From Athripsodes cinereus (lineage: Eukaryota > Arthropoda > Insecta > Trichoptera > Leptoceridae), in the NCBI GenBank assembly GCA_947579605.1, contig OX388327.1, positions 4,265,122 to 4,329,121 on the forward strand: a stretch of DNA of 64,000 nt, read 5' to 3'. Positions within the stretch are counted from its first letter, which is position 1, and each line of letters opens with the position of its first letter. The notes below the pieces were generated by a model. The model ran no database searches. It worked only from the letters and a program-made list of their open reading frames with translations, and had not been told where the DNA came from. Of the stretch, positions 50,421 through 61,589 are shown in pieces. Made by a program: the position numbers and the translations under genes.

Positions 50421-51060
50421 TGAATTCACAAATTATTGTCTGAAATTGTTAGGTATTGCTCCTATGATTGTTAAGATTTGGGGTTCGTTAACTAATTTTT
50501 GTTTAATTTTAAGTAAATATTAAACGTGCCTAATAATTTTTCTTTACATTAATTTAAGGCAACCTAGAACCAATTCCTAAATGTATTAACGCCTTACTTA
50601 CTATTTCAAATTGTTTTTTGTATAATGTTGTTGCATTACTCCTGTATTACAGAGATTTTGTTGAGACTAAGATAAATTGTTATTGTTATTTTCAAAATAA
50701 TTTGTTATTGTTCTTAATAATTAGAACAGTTAATGCACATCTACAATATATCACATTTTAAGAGGATATAATGATATATAAGCATATATATGCAGACACT
50801 TCAAAGTCTAATTAAAAACGTGTTATATCAAAGGGAATTCCGAAGAGCTTTAAAACACTCAGTAATTAGGAATTATAGCAATGGTAGAAAAATATAATTG
50901 CTACCTAGTGGGAATGATAAAGTAGGAATGTTCTCAAATGATTTTTTTCAGTAGGTAAAGTTTTTCATTGAAGCTTTGATCAATATATCGTCGTTGCATA
51001 TTCAAAAAGAGTGAATTCATAAATGTATTGACATTTCCAGCATAAATTGCTCATAAATAA
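50421..51060. other. No gene seen
   Basis: AT-rich; the inverse of repeat R1 (GTCGTTGCATATTCAAAAAG) is at 50992-51011. Confidence 0.35.
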
Positions 51061-51071
51061 ATTACCTATGT

Positions 51072-51500
51072 ATGGAGTATCCTGATGTATCTGAAAGAGA
51101 TAAACGAAGACTAGAGGCGTTTGAGATGTGGACCTATAGAAGACTATTAGGAATTTCCTGGAGAGACCACATCACAAACGAAGAAGTTCTTCAAAGAATC
51201 GAAGGAGGAAGGCACCTGCTCAAGATTTTGTCAGAAAGGCGTGCAAGGTGGATCGGCCATGTAATACGACAAGAAGGCCTCTTGCATGCCGTAATGGAGG
51301 GTATGACCGAGGGGACAAACTCTAGGGGACGCCCACGCCGAGAGTACCTGGAGGACCTGCTGGTGGGCATGCGCTGCTCATCATATGCAGAATTCAAAAG
51401 AACCGCACAAGACAGGGAGGAGTGGAGGAGAAGAATTAAAGAGATAATTGCTGCAAACCAATCCCAGGATCAAACCAGAGAGAGAGAGAATGGCATCATT
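51072..51500 (+). pseudogene. RTE LINE C-terminal fragment (RTE-A related)
   Basis: Open plus-strand frame, first Met at 51072: RLEAFEMWTYRRLLGISWRD, HITNEEVLQRIEGGRHLL, RRARWIGHVIRQEGLLHAVM, EGTNSRGRPRREYLEDLLVG, EFKRTAQDREEWRRRI. It is clearly homologous to, but a different subfamily from, RTE-A (20567-21796). The RT palm and endonuclease are missing. The end passes into GAGAGAGAGAATGG and then a LINE-D tail. Confidence 0.75.
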
Positions 51501-51990
51501 TTATTTATTTATTTATTCTTTTTGCACATCATCATTACATAACAGTGTTAACAAAATGCTTCCCGTGGAGCACCCGGTAAAGAATTGGTCTCCCACTCTT
51601 CTCCGTAAGTTTTCGAGTGTCCTGTAAAAGGCAGGTGTTCGAAAAAATTAAGACATTCTACATCTTAAATTCAGCAATGAGGTTTGCCACCCATCCTGAA
51701 TGTCTTGATTTTATATTGGCACGGAGAGGACAGCTTGCGTGTTTCTTACATGCAGTTGGTCTGCTGGCTACCCCACTTGTGGGATATGCCGTGATGGTAT
51801 AGTAGTAGTAGTAGTTAACAAAATGATACAAAATTTTAGAAACTAGGACGATGTGCAGTGGCGAGATTATCACTATAAAGTGATTTCTTCCATCTAACCA
51901 CGACACATTGACATAAACCTTCTAAAAACAAATTAACTTACAAAAAAAATATTAAAATACAACAAAAGAAAAAAAAAACAAATCATAACC
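51498..51990 (-). repeat. LINE-D 3' end, split by SINE-A
   Basis: TTTATTTATTTATTCTTTTT tail at 51500, interrupted at 51558, resuming at 51826 with ATACAAAATTTTAGAAACTA and GCAGTGGCGAGATTATCACT. Same as 5338-5560. Confidence 0.7.
51547..51825 (+). repeat. SINE-A reference copy with 12-bp target duplication
   Basis: SINE 51559-51813 (255 bp) is flanked by GTTAACAAAATG at 51547-51558 and 51814-51825. Order: CCCGTGGAGCACCCGGTAAA head, GTGTCCTGTAAAAGGCAGGT, TTCAGCAATGAGGTTTGCCA, CATGCAGTTGGTCTGCTGGC, GGGATATGCCGTGATGGTAT and an (AGT)n tail. No clear tRNA fold; GTGTTCGAAA could be a weak B-box. Confidence 0.85.
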
Positions 51991-52210
51991 ATTTTATAAA
52001 GTGATTCTTAGTGTCAAATATTAAAATTCAATACTTAAAGAAGTCCAAACTACAATATATTTTAATGCCTTAATGAACAGTTTTAAAAGAGTATGCCTAA
52101 ATAAAAATGTTCGCACATGTCTCTTTTTGAATATGCAACGATGATATTTTGTTCTATATTTTCTAGTGTAACTTTGTGGAAATGCATTATAAAAGATTAT
52201 TATTAAGGTT
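51991..52210. repeat. Repeat R1, inverted relative to 41213
   Basis: 52060-52115 (GCCTTAATGAACAGTTTTAA, AGTATGCCTAAATAAAAATG) is the reverse complement of 41213-41270. Unclassified. Confidence 0.45.
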
Positions 52211-53918
52211 AAAACACTGTTTTATTCCACTACAAGAAAAGTTTATTTGTAATTATAATTCATTTTCAAAACAACCAGACCATGTTGCTCAATGTCTTAG
52301 ATTTTTTTTTATACTTTGCCTGTTGATTGCCTGATATGTTGAGACTTTCAAACAAGTATTATTTTTGTTTACTCTCGAAATTTTTTTTGGCGGCCATTTT
52401 TGTAACGTGCCGTGGGTGATTTTCAATGAAAATAGATCTTTAGAAAAATTATTGTATCTTTTTTATTTATTAACATATAGAGATAATTAAAAAAAAATAT
52501 TTTAAGTACAAAATTTTCTAGTTTAAAAAGTATTTTTGATCATCGATATCTATCGAAAATATTACTAAATTTTGCTCCAAATTTACAATTCTAAAATTGA
52601 AAATTTCTCATTTTCTCATCATTATTTCAGAATGAAAACAACAAATATCATCATTGATATTTTTTATTTAAAGAGATATTTTATGTCACTATCCTCAGAA
52701 GCAATGCAAATGAATTTAATATTATCGTTCTTTTTCTATAACTAGTCGAACTTTGCACTTATGTGAAAAAATGCAAATTTTGAAACCTATTATCTGAAAA
52801 GGGACTGAATGTTTTCTTTTGAAATTTTTACAAAATATTAAGTAAAAAAAATAATACTTGTTTGAAAGTCTCCACATATCAGGCAAATACAAGGCTAAGT
52901 ATAAAAAAAATCAAAAAACATTGAGCAACGATTTTTCCATGTTTTGGTGGTTTTTAAATGGATTGATGCTATAACGTTTTCAACTACAATGTAGTCATCA
53001 TCAGTAATAACGCAATACTGATGATGACTACATTGTAGTTGAAAACGTTCTAACAAATAAATGGATTGATGCTATAACGTTTTCAACTACAATGTAGTCA
53101 TCATCAGTAATAACGCAATACTGATGATGACTACATTGTAGTTGAAAACGTTCTAACAAATAAATGGATTGATGCTATAACGTTTTCAACTACAATGTAG
53201 TCATCATCAGTATTGTGTTATTACTGATGATGACTACATTGTAGTTGAAAACGTTCTAACAAATAAATGGATTGATGCTATAACGTTTTCAACTACAATG
53301 TAGTCATCATCAGTAATAACGCAATACTGATGATGACTACATTGTAGTTGAAAACGTTCTAACAAATAAATGGATTGATGCTATAACGTTTTCAACTACA
53401 ATGTAGTCATCATCAGTATTGTGTTATTACTGATGATGACTACATTGTAGTTGAAAACGTTCTAACAAATAAATGGATTGATGCTATAACGTTTTCAACT
53501 ACAATGTAGTCATCATCAGTATTGTGTTATTACTGATGATGACTACATTGTAGTTGAAAACGTTCTAACAAATAAATGGATTGATGCTATAACGTTTTCA
53601 ACTACAATGTAGTCATCATCAGTATTGTGTTATTACTGATGATGACTACATTATAGTTGAAAACGTTCTAATAAATAAATGGATTGATGCTATAACGTTT
53701 TCAACTACAATGTAGTCATCATCAGTATTGTGTTATTACTGATGATGACTACATTATAGTTGAAAACGTTCTAACAAATAAATGGATTGATGCTATAACG
53801 TTTTCAACTACAATGTAGTCATCATCAGTATTGTGTTATTACTGATGATGACTACATTGTAGTTGAAAACGTTCTTATAATATTAAACAATCCTCGTAGT
53901 GGAATAAAACAGTGTTTT
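52211..53918. mobile_element. 1.7-kb inverted-repeat element enclosing a satellite array
   Basis: Perfect 23-bp inverted ends at 52211-52233 and 53896-53918 (start AAAACACTGTTTTATTCCAC). Longer, imperfect inner inverted blocks: 52271-52370 (TGTTGCTCAATGTCTTAGAT, GAGACTTTCAAACAAGTATT) against 52848-52945. There is no coding sequence. The right half is the 103-bp array. No unambiguous target duplication. Confidence 0.65.
52956..53875. repeat. 103-bp palindromic satellite, nine units
   Basis: AAATGGATTGATGCTATAAC recurs at 52956, 53059, 53162, 53265, 53368, 53471, 53574, 53677 and 53780, exactly 103 bp apart. Each unit is an inverted repeat: ACGTTTTCAACTACAATGTA + GTCATCATCAGT, a spacer, then the complement. 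Units 1, 2 and 4 have spacer AATAACGCAATA and units 3 and 5-9 have ATTGTGTTATTA, its inverse with one change. CTGATGA...GAAA in each unit resembles a hammerhead core. Confidence 0.95.
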
Positions 53919-54258
53919 CATTTTATTAATAATGTTTAATGTATTTTGATTTGGATAGACTTCGTGTTAGTATACTTTTTTATGTGTTTTAGTATTTTTT
54001 TCTTTCTTAATCTTTTTGTTCAATAAAATACCTCAAGAAAGGTATGGATATTGATTGGTTTGCTCATCGTTACAATTAATTGTTTTATTTATTTTTACAA
54101 CTGTACGATCCATGATAAAGAATAAATAAATAAATAAATATATACCGAGATTTTGGTTGAATATAAAGATTTAGTTTCGGTTTCAGACAATATTGAAAGA
54201 AATGCTGAAATTTTAATCCATTTTCGGCTATATCTTACTATATTTAACGTCGAGATAT
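53919..54258. other. No gene seen
   Basis: AT-rich. (AATA)n at 54120-54140 follows CTGTACGATCCATGATAAAG and may be an unassigned LINE tail. Confidence 0.3.
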
Positions 54259-54259
54259 T

Positions 54260-54490
54260 ACAAAAAGACCGTGCTTTTTTGTAAGTTTTTGAGTTTCCTG
54301 TAAAAGGCAGATATCCACAAAACATTAGGTATAAGACATAATATTTAACACATCCTATTCAGCGATTAGGTGTGCCACCCATCTTAAATCTGAGAGTCTT
54401 ATGTTTTGACCGCACAGTCAGTATGATCTGCATGTTTATGACATGTGCATTGTTTGCTGTTTACTCTTTTTACGAGAGGTGCTGTTATAA
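54260..54490 (+). repeat. SINE-A copy, diverged
   Basis: TTTTTGTAAGTTTTTGAGTT, CCTGTAAAAGGCAGATATCC, TTCAGCGATTAGGTGTGCCACCCAT in order; the 3' end is degenerate. Confidence 0.6.
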
Positions 54491-54529
54491 TATAATTAAG
54501 TAAAAGGTATTGAGGTGAGCGTGGGATAA

Positions 54530-54923
54530 ATATCATCCCTCTTCTGACTAACAGTCGTATCTGCTAAAACGTAAATTGTTCAGGAGAGCGTTCTTAGTGT
54601 TTTGCCGTGCATATTTTCGTCTCTTCTAGTTATATGATAAAGTGAAAATATATTACATTATTTTATTTGTACCTATTCTTATATATCTCAGAATCATTTT
54701 TGTGATGTAATTTTCAGGAATTTGTAGATGCGAAAACACACGTTATTTTGAGTAATTCGTAAATACGACAACAAATCAGAAAGCTGTTCCAGGATAACGG
54801 TAACAGTTACAGGTGTGATCTTCAGTGAGAACATGCGGGGCACATATAAATACACATTGGTGATCATAACTCGATTTCCCCAAAAATGTCAGATACGACA
54901 GTTAGTCAGAAGAGGGATGATAT
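54530..54923. mobile_element. MITE-F, inverted ends of ~34 bp
   Basis: Left TATCATCCCTCTTCTGACTA + ACAGTCGTATCTG matches the inverse of 54890-54922 with one mismatch. About 394 bp, no ORF. Target duplication not clear. Confidence 0.65.
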
Positions 54924-55027
54924 TATTATCTCAATGCGATACAGTGTTTGCATAAATTCAGGAGTAGTTTATTTTTTGTCGTTGAATTTGTGATGACATA
55001 CATTGTATAAAAAGATAAAAATAATAC

Positions 55028-55104
55028 CTTCTTGAAGATATTTATATTCAATTTCCTTTCTGCAAGCCTTGGAAGCCTTCAGAATCTCGAACTCCACGCA
55101 ATAT
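55028..55104 (-). CDS. Host gene, internal exon (77 bp)
   Basis: On the minus strand, TATTTTATTTTTTCAG (ends 55105) precedes the exon and GTATTATT (55027 downward) follows it: consensus acceptor and donor. In the open frame it encodes YCVEFEILKASKACRKEIEY then KYLQE, with one base left over. That base plus the first two bases of the exon at 39001 make a Gly codon, so the two exons join in phase. The peptide has two cysteines and continues into the cysteine-rich terminal exon. Upstream exons must lie beyond the window or are too short to see. The proposed family (SBSPON-like) is from memory and tentative. The intron, 39002-55027, is full of transposons. Confidence 0.6.
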
Positions 55105-55389
55105 CTGAAAAAATAAAATAGTCTATGATTAACATTCAAATACAAATAGAAAATCCAACGAAATAATATTTCGTGGTGGAATTGGATGATTTCTTTGTTT
55201 TGCCTGTAGCGATTCACCTCGTACAGTCCTAGTAAGGTTGCTGCGGGTGCAGATCGCATAGTGTCTGTATCCTTGTTTGTTTGGGTACGTATGAGCACCC
55301 GAATTGTCAATTTTGTGGTGTTGTGTATTTTTAAAAATTTCTTCTCATTTTAGTAAATGCATAATGTTCTATGTAATATATGTGTACTT

Positions 55390-55505
55390 TTACTAAATTG
55401 TTAGGTCTGCGACCGGTTTCGACACGTTAGTATCATTCACGAGCAGAAAGTTTTTAATCTGCTCATCAATAATACTGACATTTCAAAACCGGTTGAAGAC
55501 TTCTT
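55390..55505. repeat. Inverted-repeat block with ACCGGTTT ends
   Basis: GACCGGTTTCGACACGTTAG and CTGACATTTCAAAACCGGTT are inverted relatives around GAGCAGAAAGTTTTTAATCTGCTC, itself a hairpin. Possibly a Penelope-like or DNA-element end; unclassified. Confidence 0.4.
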
Positions 55506-56650
55506 AAAAATTAAATTCATAATTCAATACATAGCGGAAAATTCTTCATATAATTAAAAAAAAATCAGTTGGGTTTAGCCGTGTATTTTAACATCACTCG
55601 AATCATTTCCGGGTTAAAAAGTTGATATTCAAAAATATGTAGATACACCTATCCTAATAATATAACGAAGCCTAAGTTTGACACGTTGCGTCACGTCGCT
55701 CTCCGTAAAGTGACGGTTGAACCCCCATTGATTGACATTTCAGGAAGAGCTTCAGCCGACAGAGCTTTCATAAAATATCAGTATGTGAAAAAAGATTTAC
55801 TCATAAACAAGTAATAACTACTATTCCAACTTTTAAACCTAATTAAGTGACACATTGCTAAAAAAGCCCTATTCCGACATTGTGCCCGGCTAAAATTACT
55901 CCATATAAATGTCAATTGTTTTTTTTGTTGTGTAAATTGAATATAAAACAACTGCTTTTAGTTAAGTAAAATAAAATATGATAAAATGAAACAAAATAAA
56001 ATTTTGAATTTTTGTTTAAACTTTAACCGGTTCCATAAAAACGAAAAATTCTCTCTAAATTGTCGCGGGAAAAAAATCTGGTAGTAACCAAACCAATATT
56101 TTGACATCCCGAACATTTCTTTAAATAAAATTATATGTATATGGGCCATTTAAAACATTGTTTTATGAGTAAGGTATTAATATGACAAAAGAGTACAATT
56201 TATTCTATCAAGTCTTGCATTTAGTCGAGGTTAACTTTATGCATGTCTAGTTAGCCAAGTTTAGAAATGCATTTTCTCTGAACGAGTTTTTTCAAATTTA
56301 TTATTTTTCAAGCTGTCAACTCGGCTTTGTTCAGAAAATTAACATAAAAGTGATAGAAAAACTGAGTGTAGAAATAATCATTAGTAACATTTTTATAAAA
56401 TTGCATGAAAATTATTTGAAAAATGGAAACATCATATTGCATATCTGCTCTGTAGAAAGATTCAAATCAGTTTTGCAATCTGGAAATTTTTTAAACTTTG
56501 TCATTCGATAGCCTTTAACCAATGAGATGATTTATTTTATTTTACAAAATAAACGGTTATAAGCCTTTACCAAAAAATTATGTAATTAACATATAAATAG
56601 AAAAATATAAAAAAGTTTATTACAACTAAGAACCTATAACATTATCAATG
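55506..56650. other. No gene seen
   Basis: AT-rich, no supported ORF, no recognised repeat. TGACACGTTGCGTCACGTCG at 55679 is a local GC island of unknown meaning. Confidence 0.35.
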
Positions 56651-56654
56651 GAGA

Positions 56655-57070
56655 ATTTATTTATTTATTTTTTTATTTATTTATTTTATTACACTAATAA
56701 TTTACAAATCTTATACATATTTTCATTGATGTTGCCCAACTAGGTATAACATGTTCTAGGGCAAACATCTCACAAACATACCAATCATATTGAAACATAT
56801 ACACAATCACAAAAAGCATTCATCTCCTATATTAACACAATCACATTCATAACAAGAAAAACACTGCTGTAAACTGTCCATACATGAAACAACACACAAA
56901 CAAACCATTTCTCCATATAAAACCAGAAAAAAGCAACATATCCCATAGAATAAACATTAAAGATAACAAAAATCCAACAAAATAATAACACAAAAAACAT
57001 TTAAGTAGATACGAAAACATTAAAATAAAATAAATACAGATAAAAAACAATCTTTTTATCAACCCAGAAT
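56655..57070 (-). repeat. LINE 3' end, unassigned
   Basis: A TTTATTTATTTTTTTATTTA tail is followed by TTACACTAATAATTTACAAA and CTAGGGCAAACATCTCACAA. The layout is like LINE-C and LINE-D, but the sequence differs. Confidence 0.4.
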
Positions 57071-57565
57071 TATTACTCCTATTGATCCGATTTCCTTTTC
57101 AGCTCTTCAGTTGTATATAATTATCAATCTACACCATTAGAACATCTTCCACTAGCAGGATAGTTACAAAATAATTAAAAAAAGGCACAGTAAGTATTTT
57201 GATTACATCTTCAGATCATCAAGAAATGTGAATCAATAAGTCAACTCTCAGATTACTTCCCTAGGTTCAGTTTGAGGTTAGTGTGGTTTGAAACATTGTT
57301 ACAAAACGTTATCAAATTATTAATGAGATATTAATACAAAAAAATACACATACAATTGAATACGTACATTAAGCTCCCCAGGAACTTCATGAATATTTAT
57401 GACTACTTTTCCGAATCGCTTCCGAACCTACTACTTCACTTCCTCCTATTCGGAATGCATTATTATCATTGTAATTATTATTATTATTATTTAAGCAGTT
57501 TGATATATTACCCACTTTTTATATCAAAAACTAGCTTTAACGCCCGTATTTACCGAGGTGATTTA
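57071..57565. other. No gene seen
   Basis: AT-rich; a short (ATT)n stretch at 57473-57492. Confidence 0.35.
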
Positions 57566-57569
57566 TTTA

Positions 57570-57770
57570 TTAGTTTTATATCTTTATGGGTTAGTTTGAA
57601 GATATCTTGCTTCTGCGATAAACTCGCCCATTGCACAAATTTATTTGTCTGGTTTAAATTCTGCAATGTTTATTTACTGCTGTTGATTTTTTCCGTGCAA
57701 TTTTTTTTTATTATTATTTTACCTGTTAATCGGAGACAAATATACACAATGTCACGAAAATGATTTTTAT
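57570..57770 (+). repeat. LINE-C-like 3' end
   Basis: GGGTTAGTTTGAAGATATCT, TGCGATAAACTCGCCCATTG: the same hairpin block as 39470-39515 and 6728-6755. Confidence 0.5.
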
Positions 57771-59390
57771 GCATAGTTGTCCAAATTTTTTTCAACATAA
57801 TTACCATTTAATTTAATAAATTGATTAATTACTGAAAGTTCAATTTATTTATCATTATTGATAATTGTGCTAAGTCTAACTAACTGATCTAAAAATTGTC
57901 ATTATTTTTGTATATTTTTTTGTGTGCATTTTCTTATATGTGTATTAATATTATAGTCGAAATCCGACCCTCCGCACAAGCATTTGGTTGCTTATGGAGG
58001 GAGCATTTTACTATGTGTAATATTGTTTTGTTGTTGTTATATAAATGATTTTTTTTTAAATTGCTCTGAATACGTGTTGTTTAATAACATGCAATTACTG
58101 ACAAAGATGATTTTGTTGAATCTTTTGAGTATACTCCTTCGACGAATGTGCCTATAGCCGACAGAATCAAACATTAATAGTAAAAAAATAATAAAATATA
58201 CCTAAGCATTTTTAAAACCTAGGTTACAATATAAAAGTAGGTACATATAATATTTTCAAAATAAGATATATTGTATATCAAAAGCTGAGTTGAGTTGTCT
58301 AATTTTTTTTAATTGATATTCAGGCCATAGAAAGCCCTTCTTTCAAATAAATAGACTCAAGTCTAGTGAGGCAGTAAATTCCATTTTCTATAATTTTCAT
58401 AAAAAAATGTATTTTAAGATATAATGTTTAGTAAGTTGTAAAGTTTTGTAAAAATAAATAAAAAAATTATATGTTTTTTGTCATTCTTACGCGGATTCAA
58501 TCCGCAACATTTTTCTCAAATTTGTTTTAAAATTCTTATATTCTCTTATCATTTAACTAACTATTTTCTCAGCCATCGTATCTCCATAATAGTTTTTCCA
58601 TATTTGGCTTTCTTAAAACATGTCCTACCAAATTTTGCGTGCATCCACATTTGTCTTTCTTCAAACATGTCCAATCAAATTTTGTGTGCACCCACAAGTT
58701 TAGTGTCGGTACCAGAATGCTAACTTTCAAAATCTACTTTATCTGCTTTCATGAATGACTTGAGTTATAAATATTGTTTCGTTTATCAAAACTTTTTAAG
58801 TATAAAGTTTAGTTAGAAAGTGATATTATTATTATACAATATTATTCTTCGTGGTTTTTCAATGGAATTATAATATTTTAAGATGAGGTATTACAACAAT
58901 ATAGTAAGGTGAAGCAACAATGAAGAAAGCTTTGAGCTTTCTGAAAAGGACCCTTTTCAGTCGATTTAAAAGGTGGCTTAAGCGATTTAACCTTCAAGAA
59001 TCTTACCCCCAAAGTAGAGGAAGAAAAACTCGTTAAGGAATAAGGTATTATTCTAAAAAGCAGGGTCGTATATTTCAGAGGTTACATGACTTTATTACGA
59101 TGTACATAAAACGACATTGTTGTTTCAAATATATACTCGGATCAGTTTTGTATCTTTGATTATGTGAATGAATATATGATGATAAAGCTACAACAAGATA
59201 ATATTATGAAAAGACATTAAATCAGTGTATACTAAAATCCATTAGAAAATCTATGCTGAAAAATCATGCTTACACAATGAAATTTTTGTATGAAATCCAA
59301 TCCAAGGAAATAATTTAAAGCGTCGCTTAAAAGCTTACAAATTAGCTTTATGTCCGAAGATCAAATGGCAAGATCATTGAATCATATCCT
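57771..59390. other. No gene seen; two small repeats
   Basis: 57975-58010 has a hairpin CTCCGCACAAGCA...TTGCTTATGGAG, perhaps a LINE 3' end. 58615-58705 is a two-unit ~55-bp tandem repeat (AACATGTCC.A.CAAATTTTG.GTGCA.CCACA). No supported ORF. Confidence 0.4.
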
Positions 59391-59394
59391 GCAG

Positions 59395-59545
59395 GTCAAG
59401 TGTTGAGCGCATTAAACATGAGAGCATGCATGAGGAATTGTATGACAGTGACGGGAGCGAAAGATGTTTGCAAGGATAGAAGGAAGTGGCGCTCGATCTT
59501 TTCTGCCTACCTCGCGAGGGAAGCGGCGTGATGGTATGTTTGTAT
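59395..59545 (+). pseudogene. RTE-R LINE extreme 3' end
   Basis: The plus strand reads ALNMRACMRNCMTVTGAKDV + CKDRRKWRS in one frame, then the 3' end GGGAAGCGGCGTGATGGTAT. The last ten bases match the SINE-A tail exactly. Confidence 0.6.
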
Positions 59546-59999
59546 GTACTATTACATTTTTTAATTTTAAATTCTAAATATTGTTTTATAAAGTAGGTAA
59601 TCCAAATTTAAAGTAAGCCTCATTGAGCTATAATATAAATTGATTTAGACGTTTGTTTTCAAGTGCTAATTAATATTGGAAAGAAAAATAATTGTGAAAA
59701 TAATTCAACCCTGGCATTCATAATTTATCGAAAAAACGAGAAATACATTTTTGTGTCGGTAAAAATAAAAAAGAGAACTTTAAAAAGTTGGCCATTTTGA
59801 AAAGAATAAAATTATGTTTAAAATATAAGTTGATCAACATATACCTACTCAAGTTTTTAACACATACTTTTATCGAATAAGCTTTTGTTAAAGCTATAAT
59901 AAATACACGAGATTAATCATCCAATATTTAAAAGCTTATATTGAATATTTTCGATCGATTTAGAAAAGTTGTAATTTCATTGTGAAAATTTATTTTATC
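59546..59999. other. No gene seen
   Basis: AT-rich; nothing recognised. Confidence 0.35.
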
Positions 60000-60240
60000 T
60001 TTGGAGTCTCTGTAAAAAGTGTTTGAGTGTCTTGCAAAAGGTAGATACATATTATTAGTTAAACATTACGTTTCAGACATTTAAACGCTTTCTCTTCAGC
60101 GATAAGGTATGCCACCCATTCTGAATGTCCTTTGTGTTTATTTATTATTTATGTCTTAACTTTTTATTTAATTAACTCACACTCTTTTCCGTAATTTTTG
60201 GAGTGTCTTGTAAAAACAGGCGGTCTGTAAAACAAAAACA
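60000..60240 (+). repeat. Two SINE-A fragments in tandem
   Basis: 60000-60135 (GAGTGTCTTGCAAAAGGTAG, TTCAGCGATAAGGTATGCCACCCATTCTGAATGTCC in pieces) and 60175-60235 (CACTCTTTTCCGTAATTTTT, GAGTGTCTTGTAAAAACAGG). Confidence 0.55.
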
Positions 60241-60454
60241 TGACACATTATAAATTCTTCGAAGAGGAATGTCAGTATAGAAAGTCAATGAAATGTTTAG
60301 TAATATGTCATGAATTAAAATTGTAACATAGTGGAAAAAAACTATAAGAAATGGTACCAATAGTTTATATGTCATATAAAATCAATGAACAAATACAAGG
60401 ATTGAATGTTTAGAACATTTACTAATCCAATATTCTTACTATACAAGGATTATA

Positions 60455-60709
60455 TCCCGTGGAGCACCCGGTAAAGAGTTGGTCTCCCACTCATCTCCAT
60501 AAGTTTTCGAGTGTCCTGTAAAAGGCAGGTGTTCGAAAAATAAGACATTTTACATCTTAAATTCAGCGATGAGGTTTTTCACCCATCCTGAATGTCTTGA
60601 TTTTATATTGGCACGGAGAAGACAGCTTGCATTTTTTATATGCATCTAGTCTGCTGACTACCCCACTTGTGGGATATGCCGTGATGGTATAGTAGTAGTA
60701 GTAGTAGTA
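60455..60709 (+). repeat. SINE-A copy, near full length
   Basis: About 95 percent like 51559-51813 by eye, with the same CCCGTGGAGCACCCGGTAAA head and an (AGT)n tail. Target duplication not recognised. Confidence 0.85.
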
Positions 60710-60720
60710 ATATATTTACT

Positions 60721-61150
60721 ATTTTTTTTATTGTTTAACCGGATTTGGGTGCAGATGACAAAACCAATCAGAAACCTCGATTGGAGAACCATGTCTACAC
60801 AATGCAACATTGTTTAAAATCTAATCGGAAGAAGTGAGAAAGGTGTCCCAACGCTTATTACGAATTGGCTCTGGGCTGGCTTAATTGATCACTTTCGGTG
60901 TCCATGGACGACGTTCACCAATTCCACCATTCTCACTGTCACGATGAAAGGTCCTTTGCATAAAGCGTCGATCTCGATTGGTGGACCTTACATCGTGACA
61001 ATGAGAATTGTGGAATTGGTGAACGTTGTTCATGGACACCGAAAGTGATCATTTAAGCCAGCCTAGAGCCAATTCGTTAGCGTTGGGACACCTTTCTGAT
61101 TTTACACAATGTTGCATTGTGTAGACATGGTTCTACAATCGAGGTTTCTG
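60721..61150. mobile_element. MITE-D copy 4, both arms
   Basis: TTTAACCGGATTTGGGTGCA end, then arms ~190 bp long. CTACACAATGCAACATTGT, GAATTGGCTCTGGGCTGGC and TGGTGTCCATGGACGACGTT are repeated inverted at 60990-61140. No ORF. Confidence 0.85.
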
Positions 61151-61589
61151 AAATAAAAGGATCTTTTAACTAATCCAAAATTGAAATAAAATCCATTACA
61201 CATTATTAGCAATGGGTAAATTTAATTTAAGTAAGAGATATTATGAAGAAAACTAAAGGGCGCTTGTCACAGATAAGAAATAGTAACATGAATGTAGGCT
61301 GTATAGCGTAGGTGGGTATATTATGTACGTAGCTTAAAGTAACTTAGTTGAGAAATTAATCATTTGGAACAATAGGGACAAGGGAACGAGAAGGTATTGT
61401 GAAGGTATCTGTACATACATACATAATACCTATAAAATATATAGGAGAATTTAGTTCATTGTTTTGTGTACCTTAATGTCCTATATATCGAATGAAGTAA
61501 TCTTTTTTCGATTGTGGATCTGTTTTCTCGTAGTTAGTTTCTTATTAACAAAGAATAACCGCTATTCCAATTGAAAGGTTTGATTATTA
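61151..61589. other. No gene seen
   Basis: AT-rich; nothing recognised. Confidence 0.35.

Noticed and set aside
52956..53875. CRISPR array
   Set aside because: Regular 103-bp period, but there are no unique spacers, each unit is a palindrome and the genome is eukaryotic.
54969..55310. One continuous 113-codon protein on the minus strand
   Set aside because: Only the middle 77 bp has coding character; consensus acceptor and donor sites bound it, so the rest is intron.
57356..57763. 135-codon hydrophobic frame
   Set aside because: AT-rich sequence overlapping a LINE 3' end; no family resemblance.
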